64,000 bases of DNA, taken from assembly GCA_024276655.1 (NCBI GenBank), contig JAJRWU010000269.1, positions 18,487 through 82,486 of the forward strand. The letters run 5' to 3'. Positions 44,320 through 52,386 of this stretch are shown here, piece after piece. The number at the start of each line of letters is the position of its first letter. Positions within the stretch are counted from its first letter, which is position 1. The translations under genes and the position numbers were made by a program. The notes under the pieces are model-generated. The model saw nothing but the letters and a program-made list of their open reading frames with translations, was not told the origin of the DNA and did not search any database. Source of the stretch: Planctomycetota bacterium. Its GTDB lineage: Bacteria > Planctomycetota > Planctomycetia > Pirellulales > Pirellulaceae.

Positions 44320-45291
44320 ATGGCACATCCAAACAAGCCGAAAATAACCGTGCGACGCCACAGTATTGAGAAGCCGATTTCTTGCTGGTTCTGCGCCATC
44401 TTTTTGCTGCTCACGCCGCTTTGCATCGCCGCCGATGAGCCCGCCAACCACGATCAGCACTCCCACCACGATGAAAGCCCTACCGATGAAAGCCCTACCG
44501 ATGAAAGCCCAGCCGCCGAATTCATAGAGGCCGATCTCGCGTCCGAAGCTATTCTCCCAGGATCGATTCTCAATAGTTCCGCATACCGGGCGCCGGCGAT
44601 TCTGCCTTGGCGCCGGCCGCGTTTTCGTGTTTGGGCTGCTTCATCGCCGCTGCTGCATCCTCGCAAATGGATGAAAATCAAAGACCCCAACGATCGGCGG
44701 CGGCATCGCGGCAAGGGCTCGCCGCTACGAGGCACGAGCTGGCGGAACCGTCCTTATCACGTGGGCTGGTTCATGGGCGGGATCGTCGGCGACGCGCTGG
44801 TCGGCGGCTCGGTCGAGCAAGACGCCGGCCTCTTTGGCGGCTACCGCTTCGGAAAAGATTTCTCTCATTATTTCGGCTATGAAGGCCGCTTCGCGTTTGC
44901 CAACCTCGGCCTCACCGGTCCTGGCGCGTTGACCGGCCCCAACACGGCGCGGAACTGGTACTGGGATGTCGAACTTCTCTATTACCCCTGGGGCGACTCC
45001 AAATGGCGCCCCTATGCAACGGTTGGGCTGGGAGTGGCCAATTTTCGTTTTACCGACGCGGCCCAACGCCGCTTCGACGACACCCTGATCCAACTGCCGG
45101 TGGGATTCGGCGTCAAATATCTCTTCCGCAAATGGCTCAGCCTACGTTTCGATGTGCTCGACAACATCGCCCTTCGAGGCTCCGGGCTCGACACCATGCA
45201 TAATTGGTCGGTCACGACCGGTGTGGAAGTGCGGTTTGGCGGCAGACGCCATAGCTATTTCCCCTGGAACCCCGGCAAAACCCATTTCTGA
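44320..45291 (+). CDS. Outer-membrane beta-barrel (OmpA-like fold) protein
   Basis: A 323-aa protein from ATG 44320, chosen because a signal-like segment follows (ISCWFCAIFLLLTPLCIA). After it come a His/Asp/Glu-rich stretch with three tandem DESPT units, a basic linker and an eight-strand-like barrel (HVGWFMGGIVGDALVGG, WRPYATVGLGVANFRF, LSLRFDVLDNIAL, WSVTTGVEVRFGGRR). The barrel resembles the OmpA-like N-terminal domain family (DUF/outer membrane protein beta-barrel). The 15-bp repeat (44472-44515) encoding DESPT could expand or contract. Confidence 0.75.
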   Translation: MAHPNKPKITVRRHSIEKPISCWFCAIFLLLTPLCIAADEPANHDQHSHHDESPTDESPTDESPAAEFIEADLASEAILPGSILNSSAYRAPAILPWRRPRFRVWAASSPLLHPRKWMKIKDPNDRRRHRGKGSPLRGTSWRNRPYHVGWFMGGIVGDALVGGSVEQDAGLFGGYRFGKDFSHYFGYEGRFAFANLGLTGPGALTGPNTARNWYWDVELLYYPWGDSKWRPYATVGLGVANFRFTDAAQRRFDDTLIQLPVGFGVKYLFRKWLSLRFDVLDNIALRGSGLDTMHNWSVTTGVEVRFGGRRHSYFPWNPGKTHF

Positions 45292-45307
45292 TATTTTCCC
45301 GACGCCC

Positions 45308-45694
45308 TTATTGGTCAAGGCCGCACTCCGGCACAACCGTGACCGATTTCTGGGCGGCGTCGTTGGGAATCAAACACAAAAATCGCAACACGCTCTCGCC
45401 CGGATTCTTGAACTGATGCACTTCATCGGGCGTTACTAACAGTACATCGCCGGGGCCGATCGGGTGTTCCACGTCGCCCTCCACCGCCACGCCCGCGCCT
45501 TCCAAGACGTAAATCTCGTGCTCATAAGGATGCTTGTGTTTGGGCGTGTGCCCGCCGGGTGCGACCTCGAACTGCCGCATGGCGAAATTCGGCGCGCCCT
45601 TTTTTTCACCCAACAGCAGTCGGACGCGGCAGCCGGCGGCGCCCTCCATTTCGACGTTCTGTTGCTCGACGTTCTGGTCGTTTTCGATTTTCAT
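45308..45694 (-). CDS. Cupin domain protein
   Basis: A 128-aa single cupin distinct from the one at 17999. The motif GGHTPKHKHPYEHEIYVLEG gives the metal His/His/Glu set and VTPDEVHQFKN the last His. Probably cytoplasmic. Substrate unknown. It is convergent with the barrel gene, 17 nt between their stops. Confidence 0.85.
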   Translation of the reverse strand: MKIENDQNVEQQNVEMEGAAGCRVRLLLGEKKGAPNFAMRQFEVAPGGHTPKHKHPYEHEIYVLEGAGVAVEGDVEHPIGPGDVLLVTPDEVHQFKNPGESVLRFLCLIPNDAAQKSVTVVPECGLDQ

Positions 45695-45744
45695 GCAAGA
45701 CCTCCAATGTCGGGAAAGCGGTAATGATCGAGAAAGCGGCCTGG

Positions 45745-46095
45745 TTAGGAAAGCGGCGGTTCGTCGGGCGCGTCGGCGGATGCGTCAACACTGGCGGCCA
45801 GCGAATTCGCGTCTCGCGCCCGTTTCTCCCAATACTCATCGGTGCCGATGGCGGCAAATGTCGCCACGGCCAGTAAACCCAGTTCAACAGCCAGCACGGC
45901 GGTTCCGTGTTCGTCGAACAGTTGAAAAAAGAAACCCGTCTGCGCTTCACTCACCTCGACGCGGCCCGACTGGCGCAACGCCACGACAAAATAGCAACTC
46001 GCACTGATCGTGAAGAGAATGCCCACCGCCACCAGCATCACGTAAAAAGGGTTACCGGCTTTTTTTTGTCTCGCCACGGTCGCGCTCCCGCCCAT
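45745..46095 (-). CDS. Hypothetical two-helix membrane protein
   Basis: A 116-aa protein with two hydrophobic segments (PFYVMLVAVGILFTISASCYF and AVLAVELGLLAVATFAAIG) and a hydrophilic acidic tail (ASVDASADAPDEPP). No recognised motif. It lies in one orientation with the cupin gene (50 nt apart). A 12-bp tandem repeat lies about 90 nt upstream of its start. Confidence 0.6.
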   Translation of the reverse strand: MGGSATVARQKKAGNPFYVMLVAVGILFTISASCYFVVALRQSGRVEVSEAQTGFFFQLFDEHGTAVLAVELGLLAVATFAAIGTDEYWEKRARDANSLAASVDASADAPDEPPLS

Positions 46096-46182
46096 TCCTC
46101 AGCCAACCAGAAGGACGCGCTGAACACGCGCCAACGAGCGACAATTATAACAAAACTGCGGCGATCGACGACGCGTCCCATG

Positions 46183-46242
46183 AAAACATCGCCAAAAACA
46201 TCGCCAAAAACATCGCCAAAAACATCGCCGAAGAATATCGCC
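46183..46242. repeat. 12-bp tandem array, five units
   Basis: Five head-to-tail copies of AAAACATCGCCA, the last ending in G. No spacers, so not a CRISPR. Confidence 0.9.
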
Positions 46243-46398
46243 ATACAAACCATGCTTGGTTGAAAATGCCGCCGAGAGCAAAACCGCTTTGCGGTATTGG
46301 GGAAACGCCGCTTTTTTTCGCATTCGTTTGCTTGCGCCAGGGGTCGTGAACTATGATCAAATGCTGGTAGGGAGCGCTCGAGAAACGATTGCCTCATG

Positions 46399-46449
46399 GT
46401 CGCCTTTCACTCCGTGAAAGAACGCTACCTTCGCGGAGCGAAAGGCGAC
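46399..46449. repeat. Palindromic element
   Basis: GTCGCCTTTCACTCCGTGAA and TTCGCGGAGCGAAAGGCGAC form about 21-nt arms with a few mismatches. Confidence 0.75.
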
Positions 46450-46559
46450 GCTCATTGCTCGAACGGTCCTGGCGAAATAACCATCCTTAGAAAGCGTGGA
46501 AAAACTACGTAACCGTTCACGGCGCCGCGGGAATTCGCGACGGCAATCTATCCCCCGGC

Positions 46560-46775
46560 GAATAACCGATATACGGTTACAAAGACGGGAAACGCAGAGG
46601 CCGCGAAGAGGCGGAGGGCCGCAGAGAAGAACGAAATGACGAAAGGCAAGAAAATCAAATCTCGGCGATGTTCATCGGCTGGGCGATTGCATTGCATCGT
46701 CAACTTGAGCCCGGATGCTTGGCGCCTTTCCTCTGCGGCCCTCCGCGCCTTTGCGTTCTCTGCGTTGAAATGTCC
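46560..46775. repeat. R5 dispersed repeat with flanking inverted arms
   Basis: CCGATATACGGTTACAAAGA to GCATTGCATCGTCAACTTGA matches, in inverted orientation, 50390-50535. In addition, AACGCAGAGGCCGCGAAGAG (46588 onward) and CTCTGCGGCCCTCCGCGCCT (46731-46768) are inverted with respect to each other. A fragment of the same style (CACAGAGAGCACAGAGGG) is at 56400. Confidence 0.7.
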
Positions 46776-46859
46776 GCCCAAAAACCGCCGAACAATGCCT
46801 GAGCTTCTGCCGGCGCTGCGGGAAATCGCGATCACATCCAGCCGACAGATCAAAACCCG

Positions 46860-46965
46860 TGAACGGTTGCAAAACTACTTCCCGGTTCAGAAGCCCGGCT
46901 TTTTCAAAAAGCCGGGCTTCTCAAACGTCCATTCAGGATTTATTGGCTCCACACTTTCTTAATTA
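46860..46965. terminator. Hairpin cassette R1, copy 4
   Basis: The same perfect hairpin (about 46890-46920) and flanks as copies 1-3, oriented so that its AGAAAGTGTGGAGCC end faces the next gene, 30 nt before the start of the isomerase at 46995. It may insulate that gene from upstream readthrough. Confidence 0.6.
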
Positions 46966-46994
46966 TTCTCGAATAACTTGAAAAGGGTTTTCAC

Positions 46995-47906
46995 GTGCAA
47001 ACACCGCATCAACTCAATCGCCGTTCATTCCTGGGAACATCGAGCGCGCTCGCTGGAGCGGCGGTGTTGGGTTCGACACTCTCGGCCGACGCCCATTGGA
47101 CCCCCAAACCGTTTAAGAAGTCGGTCAAAATCGGCATGGTGCGCGTCGAAGGCTCGCTGACCGATAAAATGAAAGTGCTCAAGGAGTTGGGTTACGACGG
47201 CATCGAACTGACCGCGCCCAACGGTCCTAGCGTTGAGGAAGTGGCCCGCGCCAAGGACGCCACCGGCTTGCCGGTGCATGGCGTGGTCGACTCGGTGCAT
47301 TGGAAGCAGCGCCTTTCGGACCCCAACCCTGAAATTCGAGCAATGGGATTGAAAGCCTTGAAGCAGGCCTTGCGCGATTCCAAAGCCTACGGCGGCACAA
47401 GCGTGCTGCTCGTTCCGGCGAAGGTCACGCCGGACGCCAACTACGAACAATGCTGGGAACGCTCGAGTGGTGAAATCAGGAAGGCCGTTCCGCTGGCGGA
47501 GGAGTTGGGCGTTCACATTCTGATGGAAAACGTGTGGAACGATTTTCTCACCGACCCCAAGGAAACCGCCCGCTACATTGACGAATTCGATTCAAAAATG
47601 GTCGGCGCCTATTTCGATGTCGGCAACGCGGTTCGATATTCGCCGCCCCACACCTGGATTCCCATCCTGGGAAAACGCATCGTCAAACTCGACATCAAGG
47701 AGTACGACCTCACCAAGGGAAAAGCCGAAGGTTTGGGCAAGGGCTTCCGGGTGAAGTTGCTTGAAGGCGAATGCCAATGGCCCAAGGTAATCGCGGCGCT
47801 CCGACAAATTGGCTACGAAGGCTGGGGCACCGCCGAAATTCCCGGCGGCGGCCGAGAACGATTGCAAGAGATCGCCCAAAGGATGGATCGGATCTTCGCC
47901 AGTTAA
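46995..47906 (+). CDS. Tat-exported sugar phosphate isomerase/epimerase-like TIM barrel
   Basis: A 303-aa protein beginning at GTG 46995. The N-terminus has a clear twin-arginine signal (NRRSFLG then a hydrophobic stretch ending ADA). The mature part is an AP-endonuclease-2/xylose-isomerase-type TIM barrel: YDGIELTAPNGPS, VHGVVDSVHW, ILMENVWNDFL, MVGAYFDVGN, IVKLDIKEYD and GWGTAEIPGG, with the acidic and His residues that bind metal in the family. The substrate is unknown, probably a sugar. It links directly to the Tat genes elsewhere in the window. Confidence 0.87.
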   Translation: MQTPHQLNRRSFLGTSSALAGAAVLGSTLSADAHWTPKPFKKSVKIGMVRVEGSLTDKMKVLKELGYDGIELTAPNGPSVEEVARAKDATGLPVHGVVDSVHWKQRLSDPNPEIRAMGLKALKQALRDSKAYGGTSVLLVPAKVTPDANYEQCWERSSGEIRKAVPLAEELGVHILMENVWNDFLTDPKETARYIDEFDSKMVGAYFDVGNAVRYSPPHTWIPILGKRIVKLDIKEYDLTKGKAEGLGKGFRVKLLEGECQWPKVIAALRQIGYEGWGTAEIPGGGRERLQEIAQRMDRIFAS

Positions 47907-47977
47907 GGAACCCGTTCCGGAACAAGTTCCCGGTGGTAGCACGAAAAAGCCCGGCATTTTCAAAATGCCGGGCTTTT
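47904..47977. terminator. Hairpin cassette R1b abutting a stop codon
   Basis: The TAA of the isomerase gene (47904-47906) is followed by GGAACCCGTTCCGGAACAAG, CCCGGTGGTAGC and a perfect 16-bp hairpin (arms 47945-47960 and 47962-47977) with an internal T-run. Nearly the same text follows the stop at 34977. Confidence 0.8.
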
Positions 47978-48048
47978 AATTCGGTCGGTAAATTCGGTTC
48001 TGTTCCCAGGGAGTGCGGAAAGAAGACCCTTTTTTGGGACGTTTTCTT

Positions 48049-49212
48049 TCAGCGTTTGGCGCCGCCTGAAGCGTTGTCTGGCGATGGCGTTTCCAATGTC
48101 GACATGAAGTGGTCGAATTCGCGTTTGATGCGGAGCAACTGCGGCCGCAGACCGGTCAGCGGAAAGTGGCTATAGCGATACACCGGGCAAAGCGCCGTTT
48201 GCAGGCGTTTTTTGCATTCCAACGAGCCCACGCCCAGATCGTAGCGGCGGTCGTGGCGGGCGAAACTATCTTTAATCACGAGCGCGTAGAGAAGGTTGCC
48301 GGCGCCATCATGGGCGAATTCGGCGTCGTAGCCGATGCGCAGCCCCAAGATATTGCCCTGCTGGCAATAATTGTAGGCGAAGGCGGCCGGTTGGCCATCG
48401 ACCAGCAGCAGGTTCAGGTCGAGCGACCCGGCGCGGACCGCCGCCAGGTGCGTGTCTCGGATATACGGCTCAATCGAAGGATGCGAAATGGTCGTGCCGG
48501 TTTGGGAAGAACCCTGCCAACTTTTCTCCGCGATATTCAAACACGACTGGTACAAATCCCAGCGCGGGTCATCGTCGTGTTTTTCCGACCCCAACGGCCG
48601 GTAACGCAGATGCTCCACTTCCCCGCGTTTTTCCAATTTGCGGCGCCAGCGTTTAAAATTATTCCGCCACTTCCCGCTTCGGCTGGCGAGGTATTGGTCC
48701 CATGTGTTCGGGGAATTCGCACCTTGAAGGTCGATCACGGCGGTATGATCCATCAGCGTTTGGCAGCCGGGCATGCCATTCGTTTTCATGGCGTGCGCTG
48801 TGCATTGGCAGGAGGTTTCCGCGCCGCCGACCCAACGCAGTTCGAGCACGTCCCAATCTTTGATCGCTACGTGGATATACGCCAAGGCGGCGTTCAAGGT
48901 CTCGGCGGGGCGGGGGCCGATGGGGCCATAGAAGGAGCCCCAGTAGTCGAGCGGGTAAGTCAGGAAGCGAAACGATCCGGCCCTGGTTTTTTCTTTTCTT
49001 ACGACCAGCGGCAGAATGCCCACCGGCTCATCGTGATCGAGCACGAGCAGAATTCGCAGCTTTTGCCCGGCGCCGAAATGTTTCCAATAGACCTCCAGCC
49101 ATTCCAACGATTGCATGAAAGTTGCGCCCTCGGTTTGAGAAAGCAGCGCCACCCACTCCGGGCGGATTTTTTCAGCGGACGCCAGGTCGTTTATTTCACA
49201 CACGAACAGCAT
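48049..49212 (-). CDS. FemAB/BcsL-type GNAT acyltransferase
   Basis: A 387-aa protein with the CelD/BcsL-like acetyltransferase (GNAT_6) pattern: FMQSLEWLEVYWKHFG at the N-terminus, YPLDYWGSFYGPIG, GKWRNNFKRWRRKLEKRGE and LLLVDGQPAAFAYNYCQQG with DLGVGSLECKKRL. Family members act in cell-envelope polysaccharide or peptide modification; the acyl donor and acceptor are unknown here. ATG at 49212. It starts 17 nt after the membrane gene upstream, so the two are likely co-transcribed. Confidence 0.82.
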   Translation of the reverse strand: MLFVCEINDLASAEKIRPEWVALLSQTEGATFMQSLEWLEVYWKHFGAGQKLRILLVLDHDEPVGILPLVVRKEKTRAGSFRFLTYPLDYWGSFYGPIGPRPAETLNAALAYIHVAIKDWDVLELRWVGGAETSCQCTAHAMKTNGMPGCQTLMDHTAVIDLQGANSPNTWDQYLASRSGKWRNNFKRWRRKLEKRGEVEHLRYRPLGSEKHDDDPRWDLYQSCLNIAEKSWQGSSQTGTTISHPSIEPYIRDTHLAAVRAGSLDLNLLLVDGQPAAFAYNYCQQGNILGLRIGYDAEFAHDGAGNLLYALVIKDSFARHDRRYDLGVGSLECKKRLQTALCPVYRYSHFPLTGLRPQLLRIKREFDHFMSTLETPSPDNASGGAKR

Positions 49213-49229
49213 GGTATTAACAGCGTGTT

Positions 49230-49982
49230 TCAGAGTCGAGGCGTTGCGGAAGTGCGATTTAACGATGGCGCCGATCCAACCACGATTTCAATCTCGCCGA
49301 TCTCGGCGAACCAGTATTTCAGTAGCGTGCGAATAAAAATCACGACGCCGATCATCTCCATGAACTCTTCGAGTGAAACGATCATCGCGTAGGTGACGTT
49401 TTCCTCCCCGTGAAGATCGGCCTGCCAGCCGCTGGCCATTTCCACGCAAATGGCGCCGCCCACGAACGTGGCGGCGGCCAGCAAAAAACCGTTGCGCGCG
49501 GGGCGGGGAAGGCGCCACGTGAACCGCAGGAACGCCAACCCAACCACCGCCACGAAGCCGGCGCCCAGCAGAACCCAGGGGTAATACAAAACGCCCTTGG
49601 CGTCGAACGCCCGGCGCATCGGCGCGATGGGGTACTCGTGAATCATGGCTACTTCATCGAGTGAAAGCAGCAGGAATAAAACGGAGAGCGCACACCAATG
49701 CCAGCGAAACCGGTCGTGGCGAATGATTTTCACCGTGGCAATCAGCGCCAACAGACTCGCCGCGAAACACAAAGCGAACGACGACCACCATGTCGGAACG
49801 TTCGATTCGTAGTCGACGTAGAACGCGGGTACGAATCCCTTGAGGGTGTCGTAGCCGAGAAAGTATTTCGCGAATTGCCCCGCCAGACTCAGGCAGGTGA
49901 GCAGCAACACGGCAAGGAGCAAAAACCGGCCGATGCGTTTACCAGCGGTAGGGGTTATGTTGATTTTCATGACGGCAAACAT
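49230..49982 (-). CDS. Multi-pass membrane protein with SLDE...HE motif
   Basis: About 250 aa with six hydrophobic segments. Acidic residues inside or beside helices stand out: LSLDEVAMIHE near residue 110 and GEENVTYAMIVSLEEFMEMIG near residue 205, giving two Asp/Glu-rich sites and a His, which suggests a membrane-embedded metal or proton site. I do not recognise the family. ATG 49982 or 49970 may be the start. The FemAB-type gene follows in the same operon. Confidence 0.72.
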   Translation of the reverse strand: MFAVMKINITPTAGKRIGRFLLLAVLLLTCLSLAGQFAKYFLGYDTLKGFVPAFYVDYESNVPTWWSSFALCFAASLLALIATVKIIRHDRFRWHWCALSVLFLLLSLDEVAMIHEYPIAPMRRAFDAKGVLYYPWVLLGAGFVAVVGLAFLRFTWRLPRPARNGFLLAAATFVGGAICVEMASGWQADLHGEENVTYAMIVSLEEFMEMIGVVIFIRTLLKYWFAEIGEIEIVVGSAPSLNRTSATPRL

Positions 49983-50241
49983 CCGGCGCCGGCGGTCGGG
50001 CGCGTGCGTGGAAACGGCGGGGGGTGTCTTAAGCGTAGCTTGCCGTGGAGCAGGGGCGCGACACTCGACGGGCAAAGCCGCCAATCGCTCGCCATGGGAA
50101 CGCGAAAAAACGGCGTTACCGCGCCCGCTGCATCTGGCATCCCGCCGGGATGCATCGTTCGTTGCGTTGGCCTACCGGTGGTGTTCGCTGCGCTCGACCA
50201 CCGGCTAATGGCTGGCAAGCCTCCGGCTTGGCGGGGATTTC

Positions 50242-50355
50242 ATAAGGCGAGCGGCAGATGAAAATTCACCTAATACAAGCACGAAGCGCAAGCGAGTGAA
50301 TCAGCAAGCGGCCATTCCCGCGTAGCTGGGAACCCAAAATTCACGGACTCCCGCT
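50242..50355 (-). mobile_element. R3 MITE-like element, partial inverted copy
   Basis: From AAGGCGAGCGGCAGATGAAA to CACGGACTCCCGCTGCATG, the reverse complement of most of 27792-27944; the other terminus is missing or replaced. Confidence 0.65.
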
Positions 50356-50389
50356 GCATGGTCGGGGAGGACAGGAGGCCAATCATCCC

Positions 50390-50535
50390 GGCTCAAGTTG
50401 ACGATGCAATGCAATCGCACGGCTGATGAACATCGCCGAGATTTTGTTTTCTTGTCTTTCGTTCTTCTCAGCGGCCCTCTGCCTCTTTGCACCTCTGCGT
50501 TTCCCGTCTTCGTAACCGTATATCGGTTATTCGCT
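50390..50535 (-). repeat. R5 dispersed repeat, inverted copy
   Basis: GGCTCAAGTTGACGATGCAA to CCGTATATCGGTTATTCGC mirrors 46560-46715 with scattered differences. Confidence 0.7.
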
Positions 50536-50586
50536 GTGGGATGGATTGCTGTCGCAAATCCCCGCAGCGCCGCGAACGGTTACCAT

Positions 50587-50646
50587 TTTCGAAATGCCGG
50601 GCTTTTTTTGTGAAACAGTTCGACTTCGAGCAAGTTGCGTCTGTTA
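50587..50646. terminator. Degenerate hairpin cassette abutting a stop codon
   Basis: On the minus strand the TAA at 50644-50646 is followed by about 45 nt and AAAAAAAGCCCGGCATTTCG, the first arm of the R1b stem. The second arm is eroded, so termination may be weak. Confidence 0.5.
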
Positions 50647-51546
50647 CTTCTTCGGGGCTTGCTCGGGAAAATCGCGGCGGAAGCGCGCCAGCAGTTTATC
50701 GACGTCGGCCTCGACCAGATACAACTTGCCGCGAATGTGCTTGGTTTCGCCCGGCTGGAGGCCGCCGACGCGGAAGTCGTTGTGAATGCAGATGATCACG
50801 CCTTGAAAAATTTCCTGGTACGGCTCCCAGGCAATCGCCATGATTTGTTTATGGTCCTTGGAGAAGCAACCGCACAGTCCGCTAGAGGGAACGAGCGAAC
50901 TCAAGGGGCGAGGGTTGACGTCGTTTCGGTCGACGTCCGCCGGGCAATAAACCTGCCCCGGAATATAGCGCGCTTTGTCGGCCCACGGCTGGGTGGGCAG
51001 CATCGTTAGCTTGCCGTTGAGCATTAAAAACGACTGCCGGGCATACGCTGGCACTAACGCGCGGGCGTCGTCTCGCGTGGTTCCGGTGAATTTATCGACG
51101 CGAATGCAAGGCTGCGCCCAATGCGCCTGCGATGCGGTATCGGTCGGATTGTGCGCAATCAGTTGGAATTCCACCGCATCGCGCGAGGCGGTAATGGTGT
51201 GCTTCACCACCACGCCGTCGGCCAGCACGTCTTCGAGTTTGATCTGACGCCCGCCGGGCGCATCGGTTTGCGAGACCAAGCGAGCTTTGTGCTTGATGAC
51301 CGTTTTCCCCCACTCCCGATCCGTCTAACCCGGCCGACAATACGCCTCCAAATAGTGGATGCTAATCGGGCCGGGCAGCCGCTGGTGATCGATCGTGAGG
51401 TAGTTCTTCGCCCACTCGATATTCAGCGGCCCATCATTCAGCAACGCGCCATTCAGCGAAGCGCCGTCGGGCTCCGCCGCCGGTGCGTTCGTCTGCCAAA
51501 ATATCCCCAGCGTCACAACAGCGCACGCAAACACGTTACGCAACAT
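50644..51546 (-). pseudogene. Secreted protein gene interrupted by an in-frame TAG
   Basis: One minus-strand frame runs 51546-50644 (301 codons) and is broken only by a TAG at 51325-51327. The first part has a signal peptide (residues 1-24, APAA-E) and ends LEAYCRPG; after the stop the same frame continues TDREWGKTVIKHKARLV and on through a beta-rich domain (QAHWAQPCIRVDKFTG, YIPGQVYCPADVDRND, CSKDH-like loop). No frameshift is needed to join them. It is either a pseudogene from one base change (TCG or CAG to TAG), a sequencing error, or a read-through stop. No family recognised. Confidence 0.75.
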
Positions 51547-51604
51547 GATGGCTCTCCCTGGAAGTATGCGGAAACTCGGTCAAGCAGCTTGCCAATAGCA
51601 CCAA

Positions 51605-52108
51605 CTACCTGGGCGAAATGGTGCAGATCAAACGGCGTCCCTGCTTCGAGGGCGGAGATTCCAACTTGCCTTCCTCCAGCAGTTGGTCGACCACGCCCTG
51701 CATCACTTTCCGGCCTTCTTCCTCATGCGCGTTTTCTCGGCCTCGGAAAATCACCGAGACGAGAACTTTGTCGCGCTGCTTGAGAAAACCGATGGCCTTC
51801 TTGATTTTGAAGTCGATGTCGTGTTCGCCGGTTTTGGGGCGGAGCCGAATTTCCTTGGTCTTCGTCTGATACGAATGACTCTTCTTCTTTTTCTGGCTCT
51901 GCTCGTAGCGGTATTTGCCGTAATCCATGATTCGGCAAACAGGAGGTCGCTCATTCGGCGCGACTTCGACCAAATCCAGGCTGAGTTCCTTGGCCTTTTC
52001 GATTGCCTCGGTGGTGGGAAGAATGCCTAGTTGGTCTCCCGCCGGGCTTACAACTCGTACGGGACTAATGCGGATTTGGTCGTTGACTCGTGTCTGAACT
52101 CGGTCGAT
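51605..52108 (-). CDS. infC: Translation initiation factor IF-3, probable ATC start
   Basis: About 167 aa; prevents premature subunit joining and proofreads the initiation codon. The N-domain has [20 protein letters not shown] and [25 protein letters not shown]; the C-domain has [21 protein letters not shown] and the end LICTISPR. The likely start is ATC at 52106-52108 with AGGA 8 nt upstream, since IF-3 genes classically use a rare start for autoregulation and the upstream ATG (52165) adds residues unlike IF-3. It follows thrS as in many bacteria, but rpmI and rplT do not follow. Confidence 0.93.
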   Translation of the reverse strand: MDRVQTRVNDQIRISPVRVVSPAGDQLGILPTTEAIEKAKELSLDLVEVAPNERPPVCRIMDYGKYRYEQSQKKKKSHSYQTKTKEIRLRPKTGEHDIDFKIKKAIGFLKQRDKVLVSVIFRGRENAHEEEGRKVMQGVVDQLLEEGKLESPPSKQGRRLICTISPR

Positions 52109-52120
52109 TTTGGCTATCCT
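52106..52120 (-). promoter_or_regulatory. Ribosome-binding site and ATC start of infC
   Basis: AGGA (complement of 52117-52120) lies 8 nt from the ATC (52106-52108). No ATG, GTG or TTG lies at a better position. An ATA nine bases upstream of the ATC lies directly against AAAGG and is too close. Confidence 0.6.
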
Positions 52121-52187
52121 TTCTCGATAACGAAATGGCGTATCCGGTCGATGCATCCAACGCACCGCCGCCGGTAGAATCGATAAA

Positions 52188-52193
52188 ATTATA
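52188..52193 (-). promoter_or_regulatory. -10 box candidate for infC
   Basis: Minus-strand TATAAT (complement of 52188-52193). A -35 is not clear. It would give infC its own transcript with an untranslated leader of about 70 nt. Confidence 0.35.
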
Positions 52194-52314
52194 GCTTCTT
52201 TCGGCTGGAAATCGACGACAAATCGCCCCCAGTCGGTTTATTTTTCCGTTTTTTTTCAGCATTCCAGGCCCTCGGGGAGGCCTTTAGAAGCTGTGTAACA
52301 TTTAGTCGCTAAGA

Positions 52315-52386
52315 AAAAGCTCGGCATTTTGAAAATGCCGGGCTTTTCTGCTGCCAACCGGTAACTTATTTCGCCACAACGCTTTA
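52315..52386. terminator. Hairpin cassette R1b abutting a stop codon
   Basis: On the minus strand the TAA of thrS (52384-52386) is followed by AGCGTTGTGGCGAAATAAGT, then a stem with 16-nt arms (52315-52330, 52332-52347; one mismatch) and a T-run. It lies between thrS and infC. Confidence 0.75.

Larger units (their letters stand above)
46096..46994. other. 899-nt repeat-rich region
   Basis: Contains no credible gene. It holds the 12-bp tandem array (46183-46242), a palindrome (46399-46449), a repeat (46560-46775) and R1 copy 4 (46860-46965). It is an accretion of short extragenic elements. Confidence 0.7.
49983..50643. other. 661-nt repeat-bearing region
   Basis: Holds several short palindromes (CATCCCGCCGGGATG near 50138, AAGCCTCCGGCTT near 50218), a partial R3 element (50242-50355), the inverted R5 copy (50390-50535) and part of a hairpin cassette (50587-50646). 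No gene recognised. Confidence 0.65.

Noticed and set aside
44472..44515. Tandem repeat as a separate non-coding feature
   Set aside because: It lies in frame inside the beta-barrel gene and encodes three DESPT units, so it is part of the protein.
48109..49392. A 427-codon open frame on the plus strand opposite the FemAB-type gene
   Set aside because: Antisense shadow; spans the junction of two genuine minus-strand genes.
51325..51327. TAG read as pyrrolysine
   Set aside because: No PylS, pylT or methylamine methyltransferase genes are seen in the window, and the protein is not a known Pyl-containing family. One mutation or a sequencing error is simpler.
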